DNA from: a candidate division Zixibacteria bacterium HGW-Zixibacteria-1
GTDB lineage: Bacteria > Zixibacteria > MSB-5A5 > GN15 > PGXB01
DNA: 64,000 nt
NCBI GenBank assembly: GCA_002838945.1
Contig: PGXB01000015.1
Span: forward strand, 1 to 64,000
Direction of reading: 5' to 3'
The position numbers and the translations under genes were made by a program. Within the stretch, counting starts at the first letter, position 1, and each line of letters starts with the position of its first letter. Positions 41,509-50,947 of this stretch are shown piece by piece. Below the pieces are notes generated by a model that saw only the letters and a list, made by a program, of their open reading frames with translations, had not been told where the DNA came from and made no database searches.

Positions 41509-43026
41509 ATGTCAAACAATGCCGAAAAAGCTTATAAAGAGTTAGTTGAAAAGTGGAGAGAAGTAAGCCTTATCGCCAGTTGTGCCGGAATGCTGCATTG
41601 GGATCAGGAAACCTATATGCCCAAGGGGGGCGGAGAGCACCGCGCCGAGCAGGTCGCTTATCTGTCGGGGCTGGCTCACAGCAAGGCGGTCGATCCCAAA
41701 GTCGGCGAACTCTTGAAGACGGTCGAAGGTTCCGACCTTGTCAAGGATGAATTCTCCGATACCGGATCCAATATGCGCGAAATGCGCCATCAATATGACA
41801 TGGAAACCAAACTTCCGCAGAGGCTGGTCGAGGAGCTTTCGCGGACGACGGCCATCGCTCAGAATGTCTGGGTCGTCGCTCGAAAGGAATGCGATTTTGC
41901 TAAATTCCTGCCGCATCTGGAGAAAATAGCCAAATTAAAACGGGAGCAGGCCGACTGCCTCGGTTATAAAAAAGAGCCCTATGACGCGCTTCTGGATCAT
42001 TACGAGCCCGGTATGACCACGGAAATGATAAGGGGAATCTTTGAGGGTTTTCGGCAGGAACTGGTTGATCTGGTTCACGCCATCGCCGATTCTCCGAAAA
42101 AACCAAAGGTCTCGATTCTTGAGAAAGAATATCCGATCGACCGCCAGATACTGTTTTCGCAGGAAGCGGCAGCGGCCATCGGCCTTAATTTTCACACCGG
42201 GAGGCTCGATGTTTCGGCGCACCCGTTCACGACCGGGCTTGGCCCCGGCGACACCCGGATAACGACCCGCTATAATCTGCATCATCTGGGGCAGGCCTTT
42301 TTCGGGACGCTGCATGAAGGCGGCCACGCCATCTATGACCAGGGTTTGGATCCGGCGCATTATGGTATCCCGAGGGGCGAAGCGGTATCGCTGGGTATTC
42401 ATGAGTCGCAGTCGCGGATGTGGGAAAATCATGTCGGTCGCGGTAAATCATTCTGGAAGCATTTCTTCCCGCGGGCCCAGCAGATGTTTCCCGAAAATCT
42501 GAGCGATGTCAAATTCGATGATTTCTTTTTCGCCATCAACGATGTGCGCCCGTCATTCATCAGGGTGGAGGCGGATGAGGTGACCTATAATCTGCACATT
42601 ATGCTTCGTTTTGAGCTGGAACTGGCCCTGCTCAATGGCGACCTGCAGCCAAAGGATCTGCCGGCGACCTGGAATGACAGGTTTACGAAATACTTCGGCA
42701 TTACGCCCAAAAATGATGCCGAGGGGTGTCTTCAGGATGTGCACTGGTCGGCCGGATTGATCGGCTATTTCCCGACATATTCGCTGGGCAATCTTTATGC
42801 CGCGCAGTTCTATGTCAAGGCGGAAGAGGATATCAGGTATCTTGACGATCAATTTGCGTCCGGAAACTTTACCGAACTGAAAGCCTGGCTGAACAAGAAT
42901 ATCCATGCTCACGGTCAGCGTTACCGGGCCGCCAAGCTGGTCGAAGTTGTCACCGGCAAGAAGCTTGACCATAAGTATGCCATGTCGTACCTTAAGAGCA
43001 AGTACGGCGAACTGTATGGATTATAA
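41509..43026 (+). CDS. M32-family carboxypeptidase (carboxypeptidase Taq)
   Basis: 505 residues from ATG 41509, with GGAG six bases upstream; the frame extends to a TTG that is not needed. Zinc motif in TLHEGGHAIYDQG (HExxH), then GIHESQSRMWEN (HES motif with the third ligand Glu) and DEVTYNLHIMLRFELE, all family hallmarks. It removes C-terminal amino acids from peptides in the cytoplasm. Terminator at 43044-43073. Confidence 0.95.
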   Translation: MSNNAEKAYKELVEKWREVSLIASCAGMLHWDQETYMPKGGGEHRAEQVAYLSGLAHSKAVDPKVGELLKTVEGSDLVKDEFSDTGSNMREMRHQYDMETKLPQRLVEELSRTTAIAQNVWVVARKECDFAKFLPHLEKIAKLKREQADCLGYKKEPYDALLDHYEPGMTTEMIRGIFEGFRQELVDLVHAIADSPKKPKVSILEKEYPIDRQILFSQEAAAAIGLNFHTGRLDVSAHPFTTGLGPGDTRITTRYNLHHLGQAFFGTLHEGGHAIYDQGLDPAHYGIPRGEAVSLGIHESQSRMWENHVGRGKSFWKHFFPRAQQMFPENLSDVKFDDFFFAINDVRPSFIRVEADEVTYNLHIMLRFELELALLNGDLQPKDLPATWNDRFTKYFGITPKNDAEGCLQDVHWSAGLIGYFPTYSLGNLYAAQFYVKAEEDIRYLDDQFASGNFTELKAWLNKNIHAHGQRYRAAKLVEVVTGKKLDHKYAMSYLKSKYGELYGL

Positions 43027-43043
43027 TTCCTGACTTTGTTATT

Positions 43044-43073
43044 AAAAACCCTCCTGAAAAGGAGGGTTTTTTT
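43044..43073 (+). terminator. Intrinsic terminator of the M32 gene
   Basis: CCCTCC (43049-43054) / GGAGGG (43061-43066) with flanking A5 and T7. Confidence 0.92.
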
Positions 43074-43201
43074 ATGGGATGGGCGGATTTTTTTCCCTTA
43101 ATTTGAATATGTTTTCGAAGTGTAAGTATATTTGGGGAGGAGAAATATCTCTTTTTAAATTTAACGGCAGCATAAAAATTTTTTTCAGGGAGATTCTGGT
43201 T

Positions 43202-45724
43202 ATGAAAGGCAGCACAATTAACTCCGTGTCGGAAAAGAAAGTTCTCACCAAATTCATTCTGGTCCTAATCTTAATATTTTTGTTCAATATCCCGGCCTTT
43301 TCCGATAATCCGGTCGATTCGAGTATCAAAGCTTTTCCCATGAATGTTCTCCGGGATTCCGGAAGTTTTACCCTGTATGTCAATGAAACGCCGCTTATTA
43401 CCGGGCAATTCAATTGGCACGATGGCGGCGGATATACCGGCGAATATACTTTGAAAATGGCCGGTCAGGAAGTCTCTTCGAGTATGGAAATCAAGGTCGA
43501 CAGCGCCGGCTATTGGAATTCCATTATTATGCAGACTCCGCAGGGGGAAGTGACCGTTCAAATTCAGGGTGACTCCGTAATAGTAAACGCCATGGGAAGT
43601 TCTGCGACTATGGCCATGAAACCTGGAACAGTTCTATTCGAGAATTACAGTCCGGCACTGATGAGTCATGCGGTTTTGGCATATGATCAGGACCTTGGCG
43701 GCAAGCAGACATTTCCGCTGTTTATTGTTCCCTCGATTATTATGGATGCCAGTCTGGAGCGGCTGGAAACGGTCCAGAAGCAGGTTTCGGGGAAGCTGCA
43801 GGAATTTACCAAGTATCGCTATGGATTGCCGGGGGTCGATGTTACCCTCTGGGTCGATGCCGACAAGCGGTTTTGCCTTGGGGATGTTCCGGCCCAGCAT
43901 GCAGCTTATGTTCGCGACGGGTACGAACTTCTTATGGTCTCCGAGGAGGCCGATTCGCTTCTCTCTCAGCCAAAGTATGGGGTGGTTATCGATACTAATG
44001 TGTCGGTTCCGATGCGTGACGGGATCAAGCTTGCGACCGATATCTATCGGCCGGATACCGCGGGGCAGTTCCCGGTTATCCTGGTCCGGACCCCCTATAA
44101 GAAAGAGATGGATGAAATCAAGGCGATGTTTTTTGCCCGTCGGGGATATGTTTATGCCGTTCAGGACTGCCGCGGGAGGTTTTCCTCGCCCGGTGAATGG
44201 GTGCCTTTTTTTGACGAACCGAAAGACGGCTATGATGCCATCGAATGGCTGGCCGTACAGCCATGGTCGAACGGCAAAGTCGGCATGATCGGAGCTTCTT
44301 ATCTCGGCTGGGTGCAGTGGTGGGCGGCCGGAGAAAATCCGCCGCACCTGACAACAATAATACCCAATGTGGCGCCGCCCGACCCATACTACAATATACC
44401 GTACGAGTACGGCGCCTTTTTTACTTTAGGCGCCATCTGGTGGGCCGACATTCTCGAGAGTGAGGCGACCGGGGATTTATCCGGCAGTATCATGAGCAAA
44501 ATAAATAAGCGGGACTATGTCGCCCTGCTCAAGCATTTGCCGGTGGTGGAGCTGGATTCGGTGGTTCTCGAAAAAAAGAATAAGTACTGGCGCGACTGGA
44601 TCGCTCACCCGGATCTTGACGAATACTGGAACCGGGTCTGTTTTCTCAACCGTCTGGAAAATGTAAATATACCGGTTTATCATCAATCGGGATGGTATGA
44701 CGGCGATGGGATCGGCTCCAAATTGAATTATCTGACCATGAAGAAATTCGGTCATGCGAATCAAAAGCTTGTTCTTGGCCCGTGGGGGCATTCTGATGAA
44801 GCCACCCGGCGCGGACGGCATGATACCGATTTCGGCCCCAAAGCCATTGTCGATATGCAGCGGAGTTATCTACGCTGGATGGATCGCTGGCTGCTGGGAA
44901 TCGACAATGGAATCGAGAAAGAACCTTTGGTTTCGGTGTTCGTGATGGGTTCCAATGACTGGCTGTACGGGAATACTTATCCTCTGCCGGAGACTGAATT
45001 CACCAGGTATTATCTGGCCAGCCGCGGTTCGGCCAACAGCTCGCTTGGTGACGGCTGGTTGAGCGCTGAGACCCCGGCGGATTCTGTCGCCGCAAGCGAT
45101 CATTATACCTATGATCCGGCCGACCCGACACCCGATCCGAATGTATTTTTCGATTCTGATAATGACGGCGAAGAAAAAGCCGATTCAACTGAATCCGAGG
45201 CGATCGAGGTTGCGATAGCGAGAGCGCGGGCATACTATGCCAAAGTTGACAGTGAGCGTAAGGATATTCTGGTTTACGATACGCCGCCGATGGCCGAGCC
45301 GCTGACTTTTGTCGGCCCAATCGAAGCGGTCCTGTATGCGGCCTCATCGGCCAAAGATACCGACTGGTTTATGAAATTGAGTAAAATCGACAGCAGCGGC
45401 ATGATCTTTCCGCTGACGCACGGTGTCATCCGGGCGCGGTACCATAACTCGATGACGAAACCGGAACTGCTCGAACCGGGAAAGATTTATGAATATCACC
45501 TCGACATGTGGCAGACCGGCCTGACCGTTATGCCGGGGGAGAAGCTGCGCGTGGAAGTGGCTTCGGCCTCATTCCCGATGTTTTCCCGCAATCTGAATAC
45601 CGGCGGTCACAATGAAATGGAAACGGAGTTCATCGCGGCCGAGCAGACCATCTATCATGACAGGGAACACCCGTCACATATTATTCTGCCGGTCATAAAA
45701 AATCCCGGTTTCGGATCAAAATGA
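43202..45724 (+). CDS. Secreted CocE/NonD-family (S15-type) alpha/beta hydrolase
   Basis: 840 residues from ATG 43202 (GGGAG upstream), with signal peptide TKFILVLILIFLFNIPAFS. Residues about 30-290 form an extra N-terminal domain of unknown role. The hydrolase domain starts near 300 (VSVPMRDGIKLATDIYRPD) with nucleophile Ser in GMIGASYLGWVQWW, Asp in QSGWYDGDG and His in LGPWGHSDE. A C-terminal jelly-roll follows (TFVGPIEAVLYAAS). Relatives are X-Pro dipeptidyl peptidases and acylases; given the peptidase neighbours a dipeptidyl peptidase is the better guess. Confidence 0.87.
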   Translation: MKGSTINSVSEKKVLTKFILVLILIFLFNIPAFSDNPVDSSIKAFPMNVLRDSGSFTLYVNETPLITGQFNWHDGGGYTGEYTLKMAGQEVSSSMEIKVDSAGYWNSIIMQTPQGEVTVQIQGDSVIVNAMGSSATMAMKPGTVLFENYSPALMSHAVLAYDQDLGGKQTFPLFIVPSIIMDASLERLETVQKQVSGKLQEFTKYRYGLPGVDVTLWVDADKRFCLGDVPAQHAAYVRDGYELLMVSEEADSLLSQPKYGVVIDTNVSVPMRDGIKLATDIYRPDTAGQFPVILVRTPYKKEMDEIKAMFFARRGYVYAVQDCRGRFSSPGEWVPFFDEPKDGYDAIEWLAVQPWSNGKVGMIGASYLGWVQWWAAGENPPHLTTIIPNVAPPDPYYNIPYEYGAFFTLGAIWWADILESEATGDLSGSIMSKINKRDYVALLKHLPVVELDSVVLEKKNKYWRDWIAHPDLDEYWNRVCFLNRLENVNIPVYHQSGWYDGDGIGSKLNYLTMKKFGHANQKLVLGPWGHSDEATRRGRHDTDFGPKAIVDMQRSYLRWMDRWLLGIDNGIEKEPLVSVFVMGSNDWLYGNTYPLPETEFTRYYLASRGSANSSLGDGWLSAETPADSVAASDHYTYDPADPTPDPNVFFDSDNDGEEKADSTESEAIEVAIARARAYYAKVDSERKDILVYDTPPMAEPLTFVGPIEAVLYAASSAKDTDWFMKLSKIDSSGMIFPLTHGVIRARYHNSMTKPELLEPGKIYEYHLDMWQTGLTVMPGEKLRVEVASASFPMFSRNLNTGGHNEMETEFIAAEQTIYHDREHPSHIILPVIKNPGFGSK

Positions 45725-45793
45725 GGTCGATGAAGTAAGAGGAAGATATTTGTTGCCGGGCACAAATCATTGGCGTTAAATAAAATAATTGTT

Positions 45794-45822
45794 TTGCGTT
45801 TTAAAGATCGGCCGCCTATATT
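45794..45822 (+). promoter_or_regulatory. Candidate sigma70 promoter of the zinc-ribbon gene
   Basis: TTGCGT (45794-45799), 17 nt, TATATT (45817-45822); the ATG follows 38 nt later. Confidence 0.55.
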
Positions 45823-45860
45823 TAATTGATCGACTTTTTCATTAACAGGGAGTTGTTTAT

Positions 45861-46112
45861 ATGATTTTAAAATGCGTGACATGCGGAAATCTGGTGATGA
45901 GTCCGCCTCGGAAAATGGGAGACCGATGCGGCAAAAATGGTTGTTACGGATCATTGTCATTTCTTGCCAACACCCTTACGGTCGGCCCCAAGAAGTTGAT
46001 GCTGCAATGTAAGAAATGCGGCAATGTCTATGCCGCCGGACCGACCAGGAAAATTTTCGACACCTGCAAGGTAAACGGATGCACCGGCAGGCTTGATCGG
46101 TACTGGAGGTAA
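45861..46112 (+). CDS. Small double zinc-ribbon-like protein
   Basis: 83 residues made of two copies of one unit: LKCVTCGNLVMSPPRKMGDR with CGKNGC, then LQCKKCGNVYAAGPTRKIFD with CKVNGC. Each has CxxCG and CxxxxC, enough for one zinc. No other domain, no signal peptide. Family not recognised; a nucleic-acid or protein-binding adaptor is likely. GGGAG upstream of the ATG. Confidence 0.75.
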   Translation: MILKCVTCGNLVMSPPRKMGDRCGKNGCYGSLSFLANTLTVGPKKLMLQCKKCGNVYAAGPTRKIFDTCKVNGCTGRLDRYWR

Positions 46113-46184
46113 GGCAGGAAAGATCCGGTAAAAGGTTCCCTGGGCGAAAGGGGGGAACACGATATCAAACATTATTGCGATCGA

Positions 46185-46886
46185 TTAATCATGGATAATC
46201 AGCTTATAGCCCTGTCCATGCACGTTGACTATCTCGATGTTGCTGTCGCTTTTCAGGTATTTGCGGAGTTTTGATATAAAGACATCCATGCTTCTGCCGC
46301 TGAAATAACTTTCATCTCCCCAAATATTTTTAAGGGCAACCTGGCGTTTGAGAACCTGATTAATATTAAGGCACAGCAGCTTGAGAAGCTCGGACTCCTT
46401 GGAAGTCAGCTTGAATTCCGCGTCCGGGCCGGTCAATAATTGTGACCTGCTGTTGAATTTATAAAGGCCAATATCAAATTCAGATCGACCCGATGAAGCA
46501 TTACCCCCGCTCGTTCTTTTCAACACCGCCTGGATTCGCAGTAACAACTCCTGCACGCTGAACGGCTTGGTTATATAATCATCACAGCCGATTTTGAATC
46601 CCTCAATCTTGTCTTCCTGAAGCGATTTGGCGGTCAGAAAAATAAGCGGGGTTTCATCGCCCGCCTCTCTGACGCGCCGGGCAAAAGAAAAGCCGTCCAG
46701 CTCCGGCATCATTATATCGACCAGGCACAAATCAAAGGATTTACCGCGGAACTCCCTTAATCCGTCATTGCCGTTCCGGCATAAGACAACCTCATAGCCG
46801 TTCATTTTAAGATGTTCGCTTATGACCAGACCCAGATTACGGTCATCTTCGAGAAGAAGGATTCTAGCGGGGGCCGGCTGTTCCAT
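46185..46886 (-). CDS. OmpR/PhoB-family response regulator
   Basis: 233 residues. Receiver: LLLEDDRNLG, phospho-acceptor in LVDIMMPELDG, FLTAK, TKPFS. Winged helix output domain: FKLTSKESELLKLLCLN, VFISKLRKYLKSD and VHGQGYKLI. It closely resembles RprY-type regulators of Bacteroidetes. The stop of the kinase gene overlaps its start by 1 nt. Likely target: the TTAACATT repeats in the divergent promoter region at 48546-48583. Confidence 0.93.
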   Translation of the reverse strand: MEQPAPARILLLEDDRNLGLVISEHLKMNGYEVVLCRNGNDGLREFRGKSFDLCLVDIMMPELDGFSFARRVREAGDETPLIFLTAKSLQEDKIEGFKIGCDDYITKPFSVQELLLRIQAVLKRTSGGNASSGRSEFDIGLYKFNSRSQLLTGPDAEFKLTSKESELLKLLCLNINQVLKRQVALKNIWGDESYFSGRSMDVFISKLRKYLKSDSNIEIVNVHGQGYKLIIHD

Positions 46887-48505
46887 TACTCGGCTCCCTT
46901 ATCAAGCGGGAAAAATATCTCGACGCGGGTTCCCTGGCCGTATTGGCTCTTCAGGGTAATCTTCCCCCGGTGAGCCTCGACCATCAGTTTGACATAACTC
47001 AAACCGAGGCCGAATCCCTTGACATCATGAATATTTCCGGTCGAAACGCGGTAGTACTTATTAAACACGAGCTTGAGGTCTTCATCTTTGATGCCAAGAC
47101 CATTATCAATTATGCGGATATATATTCCTCCATCGGCATTGATGGTCGAAATCAATATTTCCGGATGATCCGGCGAGTATTTGTTGGCATTGTCCAGCAG
47201 GTTATAAATAATTCCGGAAATATGCACCCTGTCGCCGCTTATGAAAGGATCTTCGGCCTTAAGCTCACTGGTGATCCGCCCGTCCCGGCTTTCCACCTGG
47301 AGAGTGATGTGGGCGACCGCATCCGTGATAATTTCATGAACATCGATCCTGTCCAGTTTTAGCCGGAAATCGCCTTCCTCCAGCGCCGCCATTTGCAATA
47401 TCTTGTCGGTTTGCCGGCGCATCCTGTTGTTCTCGTCAAGAATCATCCTGGAAAAGTTGTCCACCTTTTCCTTTTCAGAAACTATGTCGGCCCGCATGAT
47501 GGCCTCGGCGGCCAGCGAAATAGTCGAAATCGGCGTCTTGAATTCATGCGTCATGTTGTTGACAAAATCGGTCATCAAGGCGGCGCCTCTTTTCTGCGCC
47601 AAAATAATCCGGATAGTATAAATGAAGCAGAAAATTATAATTCCCATCAGTAATGTTATCGTGGCCAATATCGGAATAACCTGCTGCCAGATGAATAACT
47701 TTCGGTCCGGGAAGAAAAGCAATAATTCGGTAACCGGGTTGAAAACATCATAGGGGAACAACCTGACCCGGAAATCGGATTCCAGTAATTGATCCCTGTA
47801 TTCAGATGCGGCAATAAGCAGGGAATCTGTATTGCCGTACTTAATGCCGAAAAGGTAATCGAGAGCAATACCGGATTCGGCCAGAGCCGAGCCGATCAAT
47901 GAATCAATCAGGGTGGAGTCGAGCCGTTCCTCGATCGGCACTGTTTCGGATTGATAGATGCGGTTGATGGCCCTTTCCAGAAGGTCGATCCGCCCGCCCT
48001 GCCCGGCCACAATCGGGCCGGCAGACGCCTTGTCGATGCTATCCGTGGATTCTTTAATATGCATGACCCGAAGAAAACGCCCACCGTTGCTGTCCGTCAT
48101 GACGGTATCAGTTGTCACCAATGTATCGAACCTGTCGATCGTACGCAGGTCGCAATAGATCGAATCATCACTTTTAATATATTTGGCATGCAGGGTGTCC
48201 CTTGCGATCATCAGCATATGCGGCTCGAGGCTGTCGCAGAGCATCGAACCGCCGATACCGGCGGTGACCGTAACGCTGTCGCCGTTATCAGCAGTTCCGG
48301 AAAGCCCGATGACAATCTGAAGAGCATGCCGGGTCTCCATTCCTTCGGTCACCATTCCCAGCGCTCTGGCGACATTTTCATTGAATGCCTGCTCCTTGAG
48401 TCTTATGGAACTTTTGAGAAGCGAAGCCTGAAATATAACCAGGCCCGTCAGCGAGATTGTTATCAGGGTTATAATCAACCCGATTGTTTTTCCTGATAGT
48501 CTCAT
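46886..48505 (-). CDS. Membrane sensor histidine kinase (RprX-like)
   Basis: 539 residues. First membrane helix at about 9-28, a periplasmic sensor region of about 240 residues, second helix near 270-295 (ILATITLLMGIIIFCFIYTI), no evident HAMP domain, then HisKA with TDFVNNMTHEFKTPISTISL, N box NLLDNANKYS, G1 DNGLGI, G2 GFGLGLSYV. It senses an envelope signal and should phosphorylate the adjacent OmpR-type protein. The periplasmic part matches nothing I recognise. Confidence 0.92.
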   Translation of the reverse strand: MRLSGKTIGLIITLITISLTGLVIFQASLLKSSIRLKEQAFNENVARALGMVTEGMETRHALQIVIGLSGTADNGDSVTVTAGIGGSMLCDSLEPHMLMIARDTLHAKYIKSDDSIYCDLRTIDRFDTLVTTDTVMTDSNGGRFLRVMHIKESTDSIDKASAGPIVAGQGGRIDLLERAINRIYQSETVPIEERLDSTLIDSLIGSALAESGIALDYLFGIKYGNTDSLLIAASEYRDQLLESDFRVRLFPYDVFNPVTELLLFFPDRKLFIWQQVIPILATITLLMGIIIFCFIYTIRIILAQKRGAALMTDFVNNMTHEFKTPISTISLAAEAIMRADIVSEKEKVDNFSRMILDENNRMRRQTDKILQMAALEEGDFRLKLDRIDVHEIITDAVAHITLQVESRDGRITSELKAEDPFISGDRVHISGIIYNLLDNANKYSPDHPEILISTINADGGIYIRIIDNGLGIKDEDLKLVFNKYYRVSTGNIHDVKGFGLGLSYVKLMVEAHRGKITLKSQYGQGTRVEIFFPLDKGAE

Positions 48506-48545
48506 GGTTCAAATATACGCATTTTGATTAAAATCCGCACCCAAT

Positions 48546-48583
48546 TTAACATTTCTTAACATTTGATAACATTAATTAACTAA
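48546..48583. promoter_or_regulatory. Four TTAACATT-type direct repeats with 10-bp step
   Basis: TTAACATT at 48546 and 48556, ATAACATT at 48566 and a degenerate TTAACTAA at 48576: the step is exactly 10 bp, one helical turn. Such direct repeats are the binding mode of OmpR/PhoB-type regulators. They lie between the two-component genes and the PDZ/ABC operon, so both could be controlled. Confidence 0.72.
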
Positions 48584-48657
48584 GACAATAGAAACCGCTG
48601 CCTTTAATTCCAAGTAAGACATACTAGAAGAAACATTAACCAACGGAGGAAATTAAA

Positions 48658-49425
48658 ATGTTCACCAACAGCACTACTAAACCACTAGTAATCAAGATCC
48701 TTCCACTGCTGCTTTTAGTTTTTTGCGCCCAAATTTCCGGGGCGCAGACGGTCCGGACGATGACCATGACCCTCGATGAGGACTCACCGGTTTTTATGCT
48801 CAAGGAAATCGGGGGCATTGTAACGGAGACAAATGACACGATCAAGGTCCAGATGGTCATGCCGCCGGATAATCGTTTAAAAGACTACAAGGAAGTCGAT
48901 ATCCAGGCCGGCGATATTATCAAAATGGCGAATGGCAAGAAAATCGAATCGGTCAAGGCGCTGGAAGAATTATATAATTCTTTGACCGTCGGCGAAGAGC
49001 TCAAGCTGGGATTGATTCGGGGCAAGGAGATGAAGATTGCCGCATTGGTCAAAGGCGACGAGAGCAAGATGCCCGGCAAAATGATGGTCATGACGGCAGG
49101 CGGACCCGGCGGCGATATATCGACAGGTCTTATGGATGCCGGTCTTCTATTGAAGGTAAGCGAGGGTAATCTGATTGTCGAGGATGTTATCGAGCAGATA
49201 CAGATACCATTCGATGGTTCCGCTCCCGAAAGAGGCGATGTAATTCTTCAATTGAATAACCAGGCCATAGGCTCTTCGGAAAAATTGGATGAAGCCTATG
49301 GCGCGATAGAAATCGGGCAAAAAATCGAGCTGAAAATTCAAAGAGACGGCAAGGAACTGACCACGACCTTTGTCAAGCCTGAGGCAAGACCGCTTCAAAA
49401 GGCCGTCATGAAAAAAGGTGAATGA
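48658..49425 (+). CDS. Exported protein with two PDZ domains
   Basis: 255 residues, signal peptide PLLLLVFCAQISGAQ. PDZ 1 near 60-135 (VDIQAGDIIKMANGKKIESV) and PDZ 2 near 160-235 (PERGDVILQLNNQAIGSSEK). No protease domain. First gene of a five-gene unit with a NEW3 protein, an ABC ATPase and two ABC-2 permeases. GGAGG before the ATG. It may bind substrate C-termini for the transporter; inferred. Confidence 0.85.
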   Translation: MFTNSTTKPLVIKILPLLLLVFCAQISGAQTVRTMTMTLDEDSPVFMLKEIGGIVTETNDTIKVQMVMPPDNRLKDYKEVDIQAGDIIKMANGKKIESVKALEELYNSLTVGEELKLGLIRGKEMKIAALVKGDESKMPGKMMVMTAGGPGGDISTGLMDAGLLLKVSEGNLIVEDVIEQIQIPFDGSAPERGDVILQLNNQAIGSSEKLDEAYGAIEIGQKIELKIQRDGKELTTTFVKPEARPLQKAVMKKGE

Positions 49426-50930
49426 TGACCTCCGATAATTTATTCCGAACTTTAATACTGGTTCTGATTTTTTCGATTATCAGTCCGGTTGCTTCTGCAC
49501 AAACATATAATGCCTTCAACCAGCGTGATGATCAGTACCGATTGCTTGGACTCAAACGAGCCAAAGAGGCCTATGATGTGGCCCGGTCGGAATATGAAAG
49601 ACAAAAATCACTCTTCGAAAAAGAGCTGATAACGCAGGTTGAACTTGACAGGGCAAGGGGTGTTTTTGTCGATTCCGAAGTGAATTACCAGCAGTCGCTT
49701 CTGGCAGTTCTGTTCGAGGAGCAGTACATCTCGGTGCAGTCGGCTGTCAAATATCATGACGCCGATGGTTCGAGGCGGGTCAGTCTGACTCTGGCCAATA
49801 CTTCCGGAGGTTCCGAGGAGTTCCGGAAGTTGATTAATATAGAAGATAAGCTGTTTCGGGCGCTTCAGCCTGATGTGATTCACAATGTCTATGTCTCGCT
49901 TATGAATGATGGCAATGCTATTATCGGTCAACCCTATGAAATTAAATTAAATGAGCTTCATTATGGAGCGCCCCAGAAGGTCGATTTTGCCCTGCTGCAG
50001 GATCTGGATGCCGTGACGGTATTTATGATCTACGGCAACGGCAGCCAGCGAAGCATGAAGATATTTCTCCAGAAGGATGCTTCGGTCAACCGGGTGGCGG
50101 TGCAGTCGGAGCAGTTTTCCCAGGAAGTCGAACTGGGTAGTTCGGCGTACTATGATCTCACCCTCGAACTTTTCAGCGGTACCAATAATACTTTCACGCT
50201 GGAAGCCGTTAATCTTCCGGAGCAGATCAGCCGTTATTTCAAGAACGAGACCGGCCAGGTTCGCCTGCGCCAGGTTAAATTTACGGAATCCGGGCGCACC
50301 AAAAAGGCCATTCTGCAAATCACCCTGCCGGATCGGGCCTCCGACAAGGTCTCAATGGACGAATCGATTCCGTTCTACGTTCTGGCTCTTCCCGATGATA
50401 AATTGCAGGATATCGATGAGGTGGCTTCCCGGATTTGGACCGAGGACGAGCTGAAAGCCCTGGATGTGGGCTATGTCCGGCTTGAGTTGATACCCCGCGG
50501 CAAGGGTGAATTGAATGTCAGAGCGCCGCAGTTGTACCATACCATCCTGCCCGATGAAAGCGCCGAAATGACCATTGAACTTGTCAACGAAGGCAGCCGC
50601 CGGCTGGATCATCTCGAAATCAAGGCCGATCCGCCGCTGAACTGGACCAAGGAAATTATTCCGTCAATGATACCTTCACTGGATATCGGCGAAGAGGCGA
50701 AGATAAAATTGAAATTTACTCCTCCTGATGATATCGCGGTGGGTAAGTATGAAGTCAGAATCCAGACATCGGCGCTGTCCAATGGCCAGCCGATTAACGG
50801 TACCGACAAGATCGCCACAATCGAAATTCGTGCCCGGGCCAATATTATCGGAACCGCCCTGATAGTGATATTCATTCTGGCGATCGTCGGCGGTGTGGTC
50901 ACCTATGGCGTTCGACTGTCACGACGATAA
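49422..50930 (+). CDS. Membrane-anchored protein with coiled coil and NEW3 (COG1470-like) domain
   Basis: 502 residues; the ATG overlaps the previous stop. Signal peptide LILVLIFSIISPVASA. Residues about 38-95 form a helical hairpin like that of HlyD/efflux adaptors (YDVARSEYERQKSLFEKELI). The middle is beta-rich; residues about 385-470 match the NEW3 domain (ILPDESAEMTIELVNEGSRR, PPDDIAVGKYEVRIQTSA). A C-terminal helix (TALIVIFILAIVGGVVTYGV) anchors it. Such proteins often accompany ABC-2 exporters. Confidence 0.82.
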   Translation: MMTSDNLFRTLILVLIFSIISPVASAQTYNAFNQRDDQYRLLGLKRAKEAYDVARSEYERQKSLFEKELITQVELDRARGVFVDSEVNYQQSLLAVLFEEQYISVQSAVKYHDADGSRRVSLTLANTSGGSEEFRKLINIEDKLFRALQPDVIHNVYVSLMNDGNAIIGQPYEIKLNELHYGAPQKVDFALLQDLDAVTVFMIYGNGSQRSMKIFLQKDASVNRVAVQSEQFSQEVELGSSAYYDLTLELFSGTNNTFTLEAVNLPEQISRYFKNETGQVRLRQVKFTESGRTKKAILQITLPDRASDKVSMDESIPFYVLALPDDKLQDIDEVASRIWTEDELKALDVGYVRLELIPRGKGELNVRAPQLYHTILPDESAEMTIELVNEGSRRLDHLEIKADPPLNWTKEIIPSMIPSLDIGEEAKIKLKFTPPDDIAVGKYEVRIQTSALSNGQPINGTDKIATIEIRARANIIGTALIVIFILAIVGGVVTYGVRLSRR

Positions 50931-50947
50931 GCTTGAAAGGAAAATAT

